This document shows positions 12,601 to 24,700 of a stretch of DNA of 64,000 nt, piece by piece. Source of the stretch: Allodiplogaster sudhausi (taxonomy: Eukaryota > Nematoda > Chromadorea > Rhabditida > Diplogasteridae); NCBI GenBank assembly GCA_945643635.1, contig CALZFC010000097.1, forward strand, positions 1,170,001 to 1,234,000. Reading direction: 5' to 3'. The notes under the pieces are model-generated. The model worked only from the letters and a program-made list of their open reading frames with translations, ran no database searches and was not told the DNA's origin. The position numbers and the translations under genes were made by a program. Position 1 is the stretch's first letter; each line of letters starts with the position of its first letter.

Positions 12601-12773
12601 CTTGTTGCAAAACTGGTCGAATCCAAAAAGAAAGGACTCCTACTTGATGCGGGCTCAGCGGGCGGCGGCGGAGGAGGAACGTAGATTTGTCCAGGAACGA
12701 AGGGACGCGCGTTAACATTGGGCACGAAGGAAACAGCGTTCGGGTTCAGACCCTTCTTCGGCTCCTCCGACAT
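3674..12773 (-). CDS. eRF3: eukaryotic peptide chain release factor GTP-binding subunit eRF3 (GSPT family)
   Basis: eRF3 is the cytoplasmic GTPase that works with eRF1 to end translation at stop codons. Seventeen exons on the minus strand join in frame to 546 aa: 12773-12644, 12472-12353, 12179-12081, 11900-11829, 11673-11586, 11354-11300, 11178-11053, 10782-10702, 10224-10151, 10083-9937, 9655-9559, 9399-9319, 9205-9119, 4751-4665, 4472-4383, 4150-3996 and 3725-3674. The N-terminus carries overlapping PAM2-type poly(A)-binding-protein motifs ([17 protein letters not shown]), then an acidic linker (aa 44-83). GTPase motifs are complete: GHVDAGKST (130-138), DAPGH (207-211), NKMD (269-272) and SGLTGA. 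The C-terminal beta-barrel domains end in [13 protein letters not shown]. An in-frame ATG 33 nt upstream (12806) would add 11 residues; I chose 12773 because it opens onto the PAM2 region. Intron 13 (9118-4752) holds a LINE. Confidence 0.97.
5186..8008 (-). CDS. LINE ORF2: AP-type endonuclease and reverse transcriptase
   Basis: 940 aa and uninterrupted. The N-terminal apurinic-endonuclease-like domain has CETW (aa 29-32), YRPP (106-109), GDLN (137-140) and SDH (208-210). The reverse transcriptase has DFAKAFD (561-567), [14 protein letters not shown] (616-629) and the catalytic FADD box (651-654). No RNase H domain or C-terminal zinc knuckle is evident. The protein nicks target DNA and copies the element RNA there. 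The endonuclease begins at or very near the chosen ATG, so a few residues could be missing from the start. Confidence 0.95.
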   Translation of the reverse strand: MFNARSLVKKLNELHAFLSLYKPDIVAICETWLNANILDSEIVANLPYNIFRSDRLAKRGGGILILCSHYLDAVPVKFSLKSNCDVIAVDLSSPLTVSRTRLVLAYRPPSTTTPQNSALFNCLDSLLAIPHAAILLGDLNLHIDWSSATPKSSASVSGQAKILLDLSNDLNLIQYVRSPTRGDKLLDVVLGPPGCIFSCVVSSPFSSSDHSIVNFKLSLDTPPFVAEPLYDFRKTDYSRLTSALSSVSWIDAFDGFSSIDELHERFLAVLSSHLYEFTPLRSKRVPFESYPPHIKALISHKTALYFKLNCQPVRAEYNRVCKKISREIEKYNRNCESHLMQSSRSLFAYVGCRLKRLPTIASLSDPSNNQFVGYLAKANALAEYFSSVFINDDGSLPDLSHCPSLSHSLTDILIMPQTVKMHLKRLKRSVSLTAENIPQVVYRECAAVLAEPLSYIFNLSLSLGKVPNLWKQTIVIPLNKIIMPTQVSHFRPISLSPAPIKVFERCMRPKLLWWLNLNNIIPSQQHGFCSRRSVETNLLSSTNDWIIALDKGLSSDILYYDFAKAFDVVSHKKLIHKLSFIGIGGNLLNWISSFLTDRSFKVRVNHSLSSPKAVLSGVPQGCVLSPLLFICFISDLPQVLSPFSLVKCSLFADDLKLYTSFDPKTPSPAHHQLSQASLRLSEYCQNMQLSIAHQKCSVLHLGKRNPKLPYPLTPSSNFSVAVLPVRDLGILIDSDLSFTAHIEYICRRALVLIYAIFRSLKSKTALIYIRCYNAYVLPILEFSSVVWSPYKKQLIRKLENVQHVFTRLLYIRCFTVSRTLSFSDLPCYDARLRIFSLPSLLLRRTRSDLLFFYKILHQLVDVELSKFITFKASNGRVSVHNFHISRWKLQIRHNSFAIRLPSRYMSLPSSAVQSQSLTIFKKHIESIPLLDIFRIDYSNL
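8032..8871 (-). CDS. LINE ORF1 protein with RRM-like domain
   Basis: 279 aa. A basic N-terminus ([10 protein letters not shown]) leads into a Ser/Pro-rich linker (about aa 72-110). A region resembling the RNA-recognition fold of LINE ORF1 proteins follows: [10 protein letters not shown] (114-123), RLLKCVLP (167-174) and [16 protein letters not shown] (197-212). No CCHC zinc knuckle is visible. Such proteins coat the element's RNA and help target-primed reverse transcription. It ends 24 bp before the ORF2 ATG, as expected for a bicistronic LINE transcript. Confidence 0.85.
   Translation of the reverse strand: MSPPRGNKRKNPDPVCYSPASDLGKLVIDSMSLAAGARPEGVPDGTWAILSQLLTLLANTLEHVSKLANAQSASPSWPLPSSSSASGATGNAIPVPSSVSPSDPSDDPLSRARSIVVAGLPESTAASHQAKVADDEVRMGQLLDAMGVECRPSSVFRMGRRDDNTPRLLKCVLPTRGHQLRCLKAARTLRECEQWKGVYLRKSMTLEERVRFGEMRKHLAELRRTQPQSQWCIYRDELWVKSEILGRVRNTIPPASLSIPSAVPSAHSAAPQGQGNASG
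8943..9027 (-). repeat. five perfect 17-bp tandem repeats at the LINE 5' end
   Basis: The plus-strand unit ggctagagagagcgaat is repeated five times without mismatch. The array lies just upstream of the LINE ORF1 start, so it is likely part of the element's 5' UTR. Confidence 0.9.
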
Positions 12774-14820
12774 GACGAAGATCGAGCTGAAAAGATGCAG
12801 GGGCACATAAACATAGTGCGTAATTATGCAAAAATAACTATTATTTCGTGTTCCTCACTAATAAACCCCTGAAGTGAATTTTGAGATTTTTTCACTTTGG
12901 AAAATAATCGGATTCTACAGCAAAGTAACCGAATAGTACCAACGACACATGAACACTCATTCTCTGGGGAGCAACCAAGCAATGTTCATCTGGCAAAAAG
13001 CGTAAAGCAAAAGGAAATACTAAAAAAATGAAGTTGACAGACAATGAGCTAAAGCGCTTATGTCGCCATTTAAACTAGAACGATGAACAAAAAGAAACTT
13101 AAACTTCGCGACGTATTAAAGATATGCAAAGTCATCTATGATTAAAAAAAATTTAACCCCAACAAAGAGCGCAACATATTTTGCAAAACCAACAACAACA
13201 ACGAAACAGCAGAGAACCGCTGTGCTCCAGCTTTAAGCCGCAGAGGAGAGCATACTGTACCCAGTCAAAAATAATATCCGGATTCACGATTCCGTTTAGT
13301 ACAATTGCTGATTTCAATTTTTTAATGGTGCGAGTGTAATTTCTTATACAGCTTCTAGCGATCACACTATAAAAAAAACTGTTCGAGATATCCCTTGAGG
13401 TGGACTGTTTCATTTGATTAGTTTTCTTTGTCTGTATTCCCCTCAATATGCTTCCAGTACAAGTTGTTGCATGCTTCTGCAGTGCGCCGTTGTTTCTTAT
13501 CTGCCTGTGCCTCCAAGTGCTGTCAAGGTTGCCGAGTGGCTGAGCTGCTTTTGGCTCTGCTCTCCATGTCACGATGACCCCTTTGCTTTCTCTTTATTTC
13601 CCAACTGCGACCTCTCTCTCCCGGTCGAATTAGCGTGCGAGCCACGCCTAGTCATCTCGTATTCTTATTATTCGATCGCCTTTCCTCATGACCATTTACA
13701 ATGTTGCCATCTCGTCATCCATCCAGATGCCCCTTTCCTTTCTTGTTTCCAGGCGCCACTCGAGAGCTGCCAGCCGATGCCGTGGCCTACTCAGAAGTAG
13801 AGTGCTTGACTGAAGGAGGTTAGTGAGAGGCTCTGAATCTTCATTCAATTGCTCTTTCCTTCTTCATCAAATGGAATTGACGACACTTGACGATCTCTTT
13901 TTTTTCTAATTGAGCTTCCCCAGTTGCATTCACTGAATTCTTTCCCTCCAAGAATGCGCGACTTGGCGCACAATCTCATTTGAGGATTGTAAAGTCAATG
14001 ACATTATGATGTCTCTATGTGATTTCCATGTTAGAAGAACGTCTCTCTCTCTCTCTCTCCTATCAAGTTGAGCACAGAAAAAGTGCAGCGATTCGTAATG
14101 GTCCAAGGAATTTCCTCATTTAAGTCGTTTAGCAGTAAGTTGGAGAGTTCTCTTTCTCTATATTTAGTTATCTCTTCTGTCTCTCTCTCTATCCCTTCAT
14201 CTCTCCAAGTCTCTCTCTATCCCTGCATCTCGCTATGTCTCTCTCTATCCATGCTTTTCTCCGTATCTCTGTCTTTCCTTACATCCCTCTCTCCATGTCT
14301 GCTGCTCTCTTGCTCCCTCCCCTCCTCCCGATTTCCTCACTCGTTCATTCGTCATAGACTCAGCAGTGTTCAGACAGTCTACTCCTCCATTCCATCAAAT
14401 TGCTTTCTTTCACAGAAGGGCGTTGCTTCCACCGCTCACATTAGCAGTCGGTCCGTGTAGGATCTTTCGACAGCTTGTGCTATGCAATCTTCAATCATTT
14501 CGTTATAATCTCTCTCCATCTCTCTTTCTCTCATCTTTCTCTTTCTCTATCTCACCCCTCTCTCTCTCTCTCGTCCGCGATTTTGCTTCTCCATTCGTGC
14601 AATTCAACTGTGCTCTTTCCTAGCGGTGTTCCTCTCATAGCTTCCTCTGATATATATATATATATATATATATTTACCCGATGCAAATCATAATATTTTT
14701 TGCTTGCCAATTTGGGGCACGCTCATCAATGTTCTGACATAGGAGAAAAGAAAGTATATGAATTGGTGAGCAAATAGAATAAATGTGTTGAGGCAGAGAA
14801 AGAAGAACCCTGATTGTGAG
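12774..14820. promoter_or_regulatory. divergent intergenic region, eRF3 (-) and SOS (+) promoters
   Basis: About 2 kb between two divergently transcribed gene starts. It is AT-rich near eRF3 and becomes CT-rich toward SOS (14,041-14,570), with a short (TA)n run at 14,651-14,672. I see no convincing TATA box or coding exon. An open frame at 13,414-13,800 lacks any recognisable motif. Transcription start sites are not visible. Confidence 0.5.
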
Positions 14821-15210
14821 ATGCACGAGCCAACTTCCCCTCGCTCTCCGCTCTCGCTCTCTCTCCACTCTCCATGCAGTGAGCTACTCACTGAGCGCAT
14901 TTACAAAGTAAGAGATAACACTGTTAAACTTGTTAAAGCTTTTGCTTTTTTTAAAAAAATAAATATAATAACCACCTTTTTCATTGAAAGAAATTAAGAT
15001 GAATAAGTAATAAGTATTTTGAAAATTATATTAAAAATAAATGTAAGTATTGTTAATGGAAATTATTCCATAGTTTTAATTGTAAAAGGTACTTTTACTG
15101 TTCTACAGATATGCTCCGAAGTGCACGTAGGCATGCGGATGGACCAAGATGCAGCAGGGCACATCAGAGAGCTACTCGACAGGGTACTCTTCGAGGTGAG
15201 GACAACTGAG

Positions 15211-15256
<46 letters not shown>

Positions 15257-18200
15257 ATGCGGGAGGGAGAGCGAGAGAGGGAATAGAGCTAGAGAAAGAA
15301 TGAGTAAGAGAGGGAAGAGAGCGAGAGAGAAGAGAGCGAAGGAGAGAGAGAGAGCGAAAGAGAGAGCAAAAGTGAGAGAGAGAGAGGAAGACTGCGAGAG
15401 AAAGAGGGAAAAAGGGAGCGAGAGAGGGGAGAAGAGAGCGTGAGTTATAAAAGAGGTCAGAGAGAGAGAGAGAGAGAGAGAGAGATTCGAGAAAAAGATG
15501 CGTGTATTCCTTCTGTCCTAGCTGCTCCACCAAAAGCCTTCCGTGATGCCCGATTTGGAGCGTCAAGCTGCGCAACTTTTCTCAGCTCAGCAGACAAGAA
15601 TGATCAACATGGTCGGTCCATTTTTAATCTTCCTCTTATTATTATTTTTTATTTTATTTACTGGTTTATTATTATTTGAGTAATCATGTTATAAGAATAA
15701 GTTAGTTTTATCAATACTCTCAATTGTGGCATATTATCTAGAGATCTCAACATAACACACTGTTTCTTATTCTATCATATCTTTAAGCGATAATGACGGA
15801 TCTGATACAATTAATGGAAATAAATGCACTTCCTTGCAGGAGTGGAGTGACTTGATGCAACAATTCGGCACTCGCCGTCCTTTCCGCATTTCCTTCGGCG
15901 CCAAGACTCTCCAGCTGCAGCAGAGACTCGTTGTGCTCATCAAGGTAGAACCATTTCTTATAATTACAATCATTCATATTAATAATCATCACCATATTTT
16001 CATGTCTTTCAATTAGTAACTATCCTTCCCACAGTACTATTGATTACCCCTCTTTATCGATGATCAATAATAGAGTACTCCTTATAAAAATGTAGATGAA
16101 ACAGTGTGTTATTCTATATTTCACTGTTGCTTTATTCAATTAAAGCAACTCCAATTGCTATTTCAAACTTCTTAACTCCTCAGGAATACCTTTGCATCCG
16201 AGAGAAAGAGAAGAAGGAGAGAGAAAAGGAGTTGGAACGAATGGCCATCTACCTATTGGCAGTTGTCGATCATATTACAGAGGTTTCTTTCTCTTCACAT
16301 ATTTTTTCATGTTTTTTTTTTAAATTAAAAATACATATATTTACTGTTTAATACTAACAGTGCGAGAGAAGTAATGTTGTGTCTTTTTAGTAGTAGTTTA
16401 AAACATCCTTAACTCTTCTTATCTCTTAACTCCTTAACATTGACTGAGACTCTGAGCTCTAAAACTCCTCTAAGCTCTTTAGCTCCCTAAAATAGCGGTA
16501 ATCCCGTAAGTAGTGTAACTTACGTTAGTTGACTAGTTAGTAGTAGTTGTTTACGCCTCAACTTCTTACAGGATGTCCTGAAGTGGACAGGCGATTACGT
16601 CATGAACATAAGAGATGCTGACATGTGCATAAGTCTCCAGAATCTCAAGATTGCTCTTAGCGCTGATAAGGTTATTTATATACTACTTTTGTGGAAACAC
16701 GGATGAATAATATTGAAGTAGTATTGATTATGCATTAATGCTAGAGTTTTTTTTCAATAAATAATTTTTTTAAATACATAATAATGAATATCGCTATTCA
16801 TTAATGCCCTGAATAACCGGAAAAAATTTTTAACTTAAAATAAAGTAACCCATCACACTACAGACTCTGATGCAACTGGCGGAGCTTCTCCAGAAGACGG
16901 ACGATGACTCATCGGCTCCGAGCGGTGGACTCCTCGGTGGATTCATCTTCGACTTCGACCTCAACGAGCCACTCACAGCCACTGCAGCCGTGTCCACGCC
17001 GAAGAGGATGGGCAGCTACCAGGAGGTGAAGGCAAGGAATCAAAGGACATTGTCAACTTGTAGGGGAAAACCGGGAGGTTAGAGGTCTTGTAGAGCAAGA
17101 TGGCGAGATTAAAAACAGAATTGAAGATGGTAGGATTGAAAATGTCATTTAAGATTAAAGACAGAATTTAAGATGTGGTGATTAAAAACAGAATTTTTAA
17201 GCTTTAATCTGGCGGGTATGGCTAAATAGACGGATCCTTTTTGACCCTTAGAGAGGGAGAGGAGCAGCGCATAGCATTGATAGAAGTAGGTCATTACGAG
17301 GTGTGTCTCATGGAAGAATGCATGGTATTTGTTTATCGTGGAAACGAAGACACTTGGAATGGTAGCAGAAGGTGGTTTTGAGATAATAATGAATACATAC
17401 TAATAGATATAAGTATTTCATTAAAAATAAGGGTAGACAGAAACTACAAATCTTAAATGAACAACAATGAGCTAATAAAGAGTTTAGACTTGTACCCAAA
17501 TGCTGACCGATGAAAGGCAGTACATGCGGGATTTGAATCTCCTCGTCAATGTCTTCCGTCGCAAGTTTGACTCGGCACTTGCACCAGAGGATAAGGTTTT
17601 TTTTATCTTCACTTTTAGAATAAGCACTAAGCAATTTCTCCCTCTTTCTCTATCTCGGTATTTTATTCCATATCTACATTCGATAGTTCTCCTCCATGCC
17701 ATCATCAGAATGTCTGTGACTACCGTAGCGTAATAATTTGGCAAATTACAGTAAACTATATTCATTATTTCACCCTGTTATTTTTTTATTATTTTATATT
17801 CTTACTTGATTTGCAATTTTTTATGTGACCTGGTAGCTATTGCTTTTCTGTCAGCTTTCCTGAATCCTCTTTACTTCCTAATTAGTATTCTCTTTTAGGG
17901 GTACCTAATTAGTATTCTTTTTTAGGGATACCTCGACCAGATTTTTGGCGATGTGGTCGAACTCCATGAGTTGACAATGAAGGTGTGCTTCAAAATCTTC
18001 ATTTGATTGTAAAAGAAAATGTTAAGTAACTAGAAAAAATTATGGTATAATCTCAAAACTCCGATATTTCTGACTTATCATTCTTTTTTCTTAGAACTCT
18101 CTTGTGAATCCAATTGGGATTGGACTTTATGAAAGTGTATAAACTGTTTAGATGGAGCGAACTCTGGAGGACAGCCGCGAACTTGCCGACCAGCACTGCC

Positions 18201-18700
18201 TCGGAGTCGGCTTCTGGGAATTGGCTGAGGCTCATGAATTTGATGTCTATCAGCAGTACATTGTGAATTTTTGGTTTACTTTTTTCTTTATTCAAAGTAG
18301 TATTAATGTCATTTAAAAGGCATACACTGTTTGACTTTCAATTGGGGGGGGGGGGGGGAGATACTTTCAAACATATTATTTTTCTATTCCAGGAGCACAT
18401 TTCAACGTCATGTAGTGGTGCAGCAATCGCGAAAGTTCTATCGGAGAAAAAGTACTCGGATTACTTTGAGGTTAGACATGTATTCATGGTTTTTACGAAG
18501 AAAATATTGTTTTATTGATAAACGAAACTAAAGTTCCCATAATTAATTATTTTATTACTAGAACGAGGCTCGTAATTACGTTGGGACCTCCTCATCGGCC
18601 GCCTTCAAACTCTCCGTGAAGTACGTGCTGCCGATTCTGCTCGAAGCTCCCGTCTTCCACTTCTTTCGCTATGTGGAATATTGCTCGGTTAGTCATTCCT

Positions 18701-18764
<64 letters not shown>

Positions 18765-21700
18765 CGGGGGGCGATGGAGTATATAGATCTGAGGGCAAAA
18801 TTCCTATATATTTTCTAAGAAGTTCTTAATGTGATAGCGGGCCATCGGAAGTGACATTTCAAAAATGCAATCGGGCAGGGTGTTCCATAAGTTAACGATC
18901 CTATTTGCAAAAAAGCTCTTAAAAATTGTGGAACGGAATTCCTTGTTCTTCTTCTCCTTTCCAGCTTCTGGCTTTTGTTGGGATGGTGCTCAGGCCCAGA
19001 TACCCATATTGGGAAAGTTAAAAAAAACATAATTGTAATTCAAAATCTGTTATTGGAGTATAGCTTCGAGTCAAAATGAGGATGGATACGTAAAATAGAC
19101 CCGATATCCTTTTTTTTTACACTGATCTGTTCTTCTTGTTCTCCTTTTCTGCTTCTGCTTTCCTCTTCACTCTACAACATGTCCATTCTTCCTTGTCAGC
19201 GCCTAAGCATGCTCAGCGAGAGCGATGAGGACCGAACGGATCTTCAGAACACTCGCACTTATCTTGCCGGAGTCGCCGCCAAGGTCCGCCATTGCTGACA
19301 TACTTTATTTTCCTTATTATTTTCTAGTTCATTTATTTTCTGGTGATAATGCAAATGATTCATAATATACCTAATGTAAAAAAATTTTTAAGATCGAAAA
19401 AGCCCTCGACTCATGCACGCCACCGATGAAGAAGCGACTTAAACAGTCAGTTTTATGAAATTTAATTGGCTGGGTTATGGAAAGAGGTTTCCCTCGTCAG
19501 TTTATCAGAGTCTCCCTAACAGGAATCAATCTTATTTCGTCTTATTCGTTTAATTATGTTTATGTACGACACCGATCTGACAAGTAGGGGTTTTTTCTCT
19601 GGAGTACTGTAGTTTCACATTGTTCCTACTAGAAGATTGGTGTTCCTATTAGAAGATTGGGAGTACTTAGACGGCCAAGAAGTACATGAGGGGGCTTAGC
19701 TCCCGGAAAGCGAGGAAGGAATGAAAAAAAAACAGAATTTTTACGAAGTAGACGGCACCTTTTAACCCTTTTTAGGTCTCTCTAAATACTTATGCGCGCT
19801 TATTTTGACTTTTCCTTTTGGAGTACTGTAGATTCTCGTTCTTAGTACTGTAGAGGATTACGAGTGCTAAACAACAATCTCTGCAGGGAGCAAGCGACGC
19901 GAGCAGCGAATGCAGAGACAGGGACGGTCGAGCGGATTCTGGAGATTGAGAAGAACCTCGAGGGCTACACGGACGAGCCCATTGCGAGGACCTGTCGGCA
20001 ACTCATCAAAGGTTCTTGTTGTTGTTGTTGACAGATTGGGACTTCTCTTCGCATTCTTGAGTTTGGTCTGTGCTCATTTGATCATAATAATGAAGTGATT
20101 AGTTATGGGGGGGAGGAATTTAAGTTTTTAATGCACTCAATCCCTAACCAAATTACAGAAGGAGATCTCACCATGGTACGACCAAGCATGAGCGTACTTA
20201 CAACAGGTTTGCGTTATTCTTTTTTTGCCTATTTAAAGATATACTTCATCGAATTCCTGAGCGAAGAATTCTTTGAAAAGTCACGTGACACCTTTGCTCA
20301 TAGCCTTAAGTCCATAACAACGGATTCCCTTGATCTTAAACTGGGAATAAATGCCACTGTCGGCTTCTTAGGAAAACACGTGGGGTAAGGAGTTTTGGGC
20401 CCAGAAAGCAAAGTGTCTAAGAGTGAGTTTGGCTCTGGGTAGGCCCAATATCTGGGTTGATTGGTTAAAATAGATGGTACATTTTTAACCCTGATCAGAA
20501 ACAGGGGAAGAAAGGTACTGTCGATTTGGCGCAGACCCACCCTGATTTTGGGCCTCCCTGAAGCCCTACCCCACCATGTTTTTGATTAGTATTTAGGCAG
20601 AAACAGCTAAGCCACCCAGGTTTCCAGGGCCAATACCTCCTTCCCCACACCCTAATTGTCTGGGTCCTCGACAGTGTGGCTTTTATCAGAAACGGTCCGC
20701 CGTCGCTGGTCGACCGAGAGGCATGTCTACGTCTTCGATCATCTGCTCATCCTGTGCAAGATGCACAAGAACATCTGCAAGTTCAAGGACCGCCTCTCCA
20801 TTCGCACCGTTGAAGTCCACGACCTGGAAGACACGGAAGGCTAGATTGGCTGCTGTGCAACTCTTGATCAATACAACTTTAAGATATTGATCGGGAGACT
20901 GATTCACTTTTCATTTCTAATTGTAAGCTGCATACCGGACGGCTTTTTCCACAGTTATGGTCAAGATAAGATGTTGGGAGGAAAGCTGATTAAAATTGGT
21001 TTTTTTTTTCTTGAATTGGATTCTTGGTGGATTAAAAAAAGGAATTGGGACCATCAAGTCTACACGGATGTGATAACAGATGTATAATTACAGTAGTCCA
21101 AAATGCCTTCCGAATCGAATCACGTGAGAGACGCCTCGGTGGTAGAGGCAGAGGCGAGGAGAACTACAGGTACACCTTTCTTTGTATCTTCATTGAAAGA
21201 AAAGTATAAGAGAGAATGCAGGAAGAATATAAAAAACCTGGTTGAAGTCTTGATTTGAAAAAAAGTATAAGAGAGGACCCAGGAAGAATCTGAAAAACTT
21301 GGTTGAAGTCTTGATTAAAAAAAAAGTATTAAGAGAGAATGCAGGAAGAACCTTAAACACTTGGTTGAAAGGTAAATAAAGTGTAATATTAGTTGTAAAT
21401 ACCGTTTCCTTGAACCAAGATGCTCACTGCTCTTGACAAAGTTTAGTAAATTTCTTAATTCTTTTTCAGGAGTATAAAGTACACTTTCGTGTGCAAATCA
21501 GCAGAAGAGAAGGTGGCATGGATGGAGGCGGTCGTCAGCATTCAATCGAGAAGGTTTCTTATCTTCTTTTTTTGTTTCTTTTACAATTACTTCAAAAAAG
21601 AATTCTTTTATGGGCAGACAAAGTTAGTACTTGTGTGCTTCAACCTCTTGTGATTTCTGAAAGATCTTTGAAGCTCGTTTTCCTGGTGGGATGTAGAAGA

Positions 21701-24700
21701 CCCCGTAGTTGGCGCAAATAAAGAGTGATTCAGCCTCCTTGATCGCATGCTGGACGGGTATCTGAAGGAGGAGCGAAAGCGTATTCCTCTTGTAGTCCCC
21801 ACCGTCGACCAGTACATCTTTGCAGAGCCGGATACGGACGAGAATATTGTCTTCGAGGTTGGTCAGCAGGAAAAGGACTTTTCTCTCTCTATCTCTCTCT
21901 CTCTCTCTCCCTCATTCTCTCTCTCTCGCCCTCTCTATTTCTCTCTCTCGCTCACTCTCTCTATCTCTTTCGCTCTCTATTTCTCTCGCTCACTCTCACT
22001 CTCTCTCTCTCTCTCTCTCTTTCGCTGTCTCTCTGTCTCCTTTCTCTGTCCTCTCTTGTAGGACTACACCTCCAGCAGCGGCATTCCGGTGGTCAAGCAT
22101 GGCACCCTTGTCAAGCTGGTGGAGCGACTTACCTATCACTTGTGCGTTCTGAATAAACTTTCGAGTGATTTCATGTATTTGTTTCATTTGAATGTTACAG
22201 ACTGTGTTTGACAATATGGCCAGTTGCTTTGTGAAAATTAAAAGATTGTGATGCATCTCATTTTTATTGTTATTATTATATATTATTATTAATATTATTA
22301 TTATTATTATTATTAATATAATTATTATGTTTGTTTTATTATTTTTATTTTTATTATTTAGTAATTAGTTATGATGAAGTAGCTGCTTGAGGTACACCGA
22401 CAACGCGTATGTCCGTACTTTCCTCATCTCCTACCGTTCCTTCTGCATGCCAAGTCGCCTTCTGAACCTTCTCATCCAACGCTTCGAAGTTCCGATCCCA
22501 TCTAAACTCCTTGTTCATCAACCGGAGATGAGGTTAGGGAATAAAAAAGGGGATACTTGGACTATTTTTTTGTATTTATTTGTTATTGTTTTAATCGAGT
22601 TTTTTTATTAATTCATCTTTGAAAGCATTTTACTTGTTTGTTATAATTTTTATTGAGGTTTTTTTCTTGTATTAATTCATCTTTGAAAAAAAATGAGGAA
22701 ATACGTTTTCTCTCTCAATAAAATGAAGAAGAAAAAAGAATTATTGATTATTGAAGGGGCGGTCCTCTGGCTGGCCGCTACGACACGGTGCAATCGCATG
22801 GACTGAGTGGAGGAACGAGCGGGGCAAGCTGCGCAGCCTCAGCGGGTGGCATTGGCATTGCTGCTGCTGCCTTCTTCAATTCTGCCTTCCTCGAACAGAG
22901 CTACCAGCGGTTCCGCAAGGAGTACGAAGCACCAATACAACTCAAGTCAGTTCGAATGAAAGAAAGGAACTGCTTTTGGAAACCCTGCAAAAAAAGATGA
23001 AAAAGCACGTGCTTGCCATGGTTCGCTTATCTTACTAGTTGACTTTCTTCTTTTTCTTCCCGCCGTTGTTTCCTACTGCGAAAGAGAATGAGACAAAGGG
23101 AGCTAGAAAGAGAAAGAGAGAGAGCGCGAGGAGAGCGAGAGAAGAGAGAGAGAGAGAGAGATTGCTTGCAGAGTGCTGAATGTGATGCGTAAGTGGGTGA
23201 GTGACCACTGGTACGACTTCGATGCCGACTCCGATCTCCTCTCCGCCCTCCTCGACTTCCTCCAGAGACTCACCGAAGCGCAGCGATCCAGCAATCAGCA
23301 TCGCAAATTCGCCAAGAATATTATTGTAAAGGATTTGATATTCGTTCCCAATGCTCAATTACGAAAGTAATTCTCGAAAATTTTGTTCAATAATGTTGGA
23401 AAAGGCAATCCAATTTGTTAAAGTAACATGTCATATTTTCAGTCAGTGATCAAGAAGAAGAAGCAACAGTGCGGAAGTGCAGACAATGGCCACTCCAACT
23501 CGGCCTTCTCTTTCGATGATGATACGGTATGTCTTTGAGCGAGGTATACAGTAATTAGTATTTGACGGTAGGGTCTTTGAACGAGATACAATAATGAGTA
23601 TTTCGTGATCACCTAAGGTAATAATGTTTCTAGCACCTATGTAAATGTGTCCTTGTTTCGCTATTTGTTTTAGTCATTTTAAAGCTGCCAAAAAATCTCA
23701 CGTTTGAATTCGCGCCGTTTTCCCTGACACACATGAGCGAGAGAGCATCATGTGTGATTTAGAGAAACGCAGCTAGGAATATTAGAATAGATTACTCTTG
23801 AGTTTCATGTGCTCCTTTAATCGGTGCCCCGTTTTGCTAGGTCGCTGCAGCAGCGACTGCAGCCCGAGCGGCCGTCCAAGTGGGAACTTCCGACATCAAC
23901 TCATTTCAGCCAAAGAAGCCTGACGTCATATATTTATTTCACTTATCCAATTATTATTTTTAATTAAATAAATGATTTAAAATAACTCTGCGAAATCGGC
24001 TTTATTTTTTTAATCCCTAGAAATTTTTTACCATCACCGGCAGGTGAATGAATTAGTGCTATTATGCAAATGAGGCAGAATATTTTAGATAGATAATGGC
24101 TGATTACATTAATTGATTAATTCATGTTTAAGTCATAACTTAGAAAGGATATTTTGGTAACATAATTATCCCAATTTTGGCTACGTAATTGTTGTCATAA
24201 TCTTTGTAGACGGTGTGGCATGCAGCGAAGAAGGGAGATGTAGCCAACTATGACTTGCTCACTCTGCATCCACTCGAGATTGGCAGACAGGTTTGTTATT
24301 TATTCTTTCCTTCTACAGAACTTTGATCGCATCAGTAGTTCAACCTAATTATTCAAGTACTACTGGTTAAAAAAACAATTGGGATACGTCAAACAGTGCG
24401 TTGCTGGTTTTCAGGGGTGGCCGGGGGCCGAAAATATCCGGTCTCGGCCCCCAGGGTCGGCCCCGAAGGAGGCCCCGCCCCAAATCTTAAAATTTTTCTA
24501 AAAAAATTCTGTGTCGGATGAAAAATTTATCCAAAATTGAGAAACTTCGTACATCTGAAACGTATACGAAATTAATCGGGGCACTTTTCATCATAAATTG
24601 GCTCATGTTGTTCAACTGGGGGGTGAACTTCATTCAATTATCCACGGCCTCCGGCCCCGGCCCCCGAGGTCGGCCCCGGCCCCCCCTGCTGGTTTTGCCT

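Noticed and set aside
13528..13600. tRNA-Leu-like start (ggttgccgagtggctgagc)
   Set aside because: Resembles a tRNA A-box region, but no B box or foldable arms follow.
13414..13800. 128-codon frame in the eRF3-SOS intergenic region
   Set aside because: Cys-rich and non-repetitive but without motif or splice context; it cannot be joined in frame to SOS exon 1.
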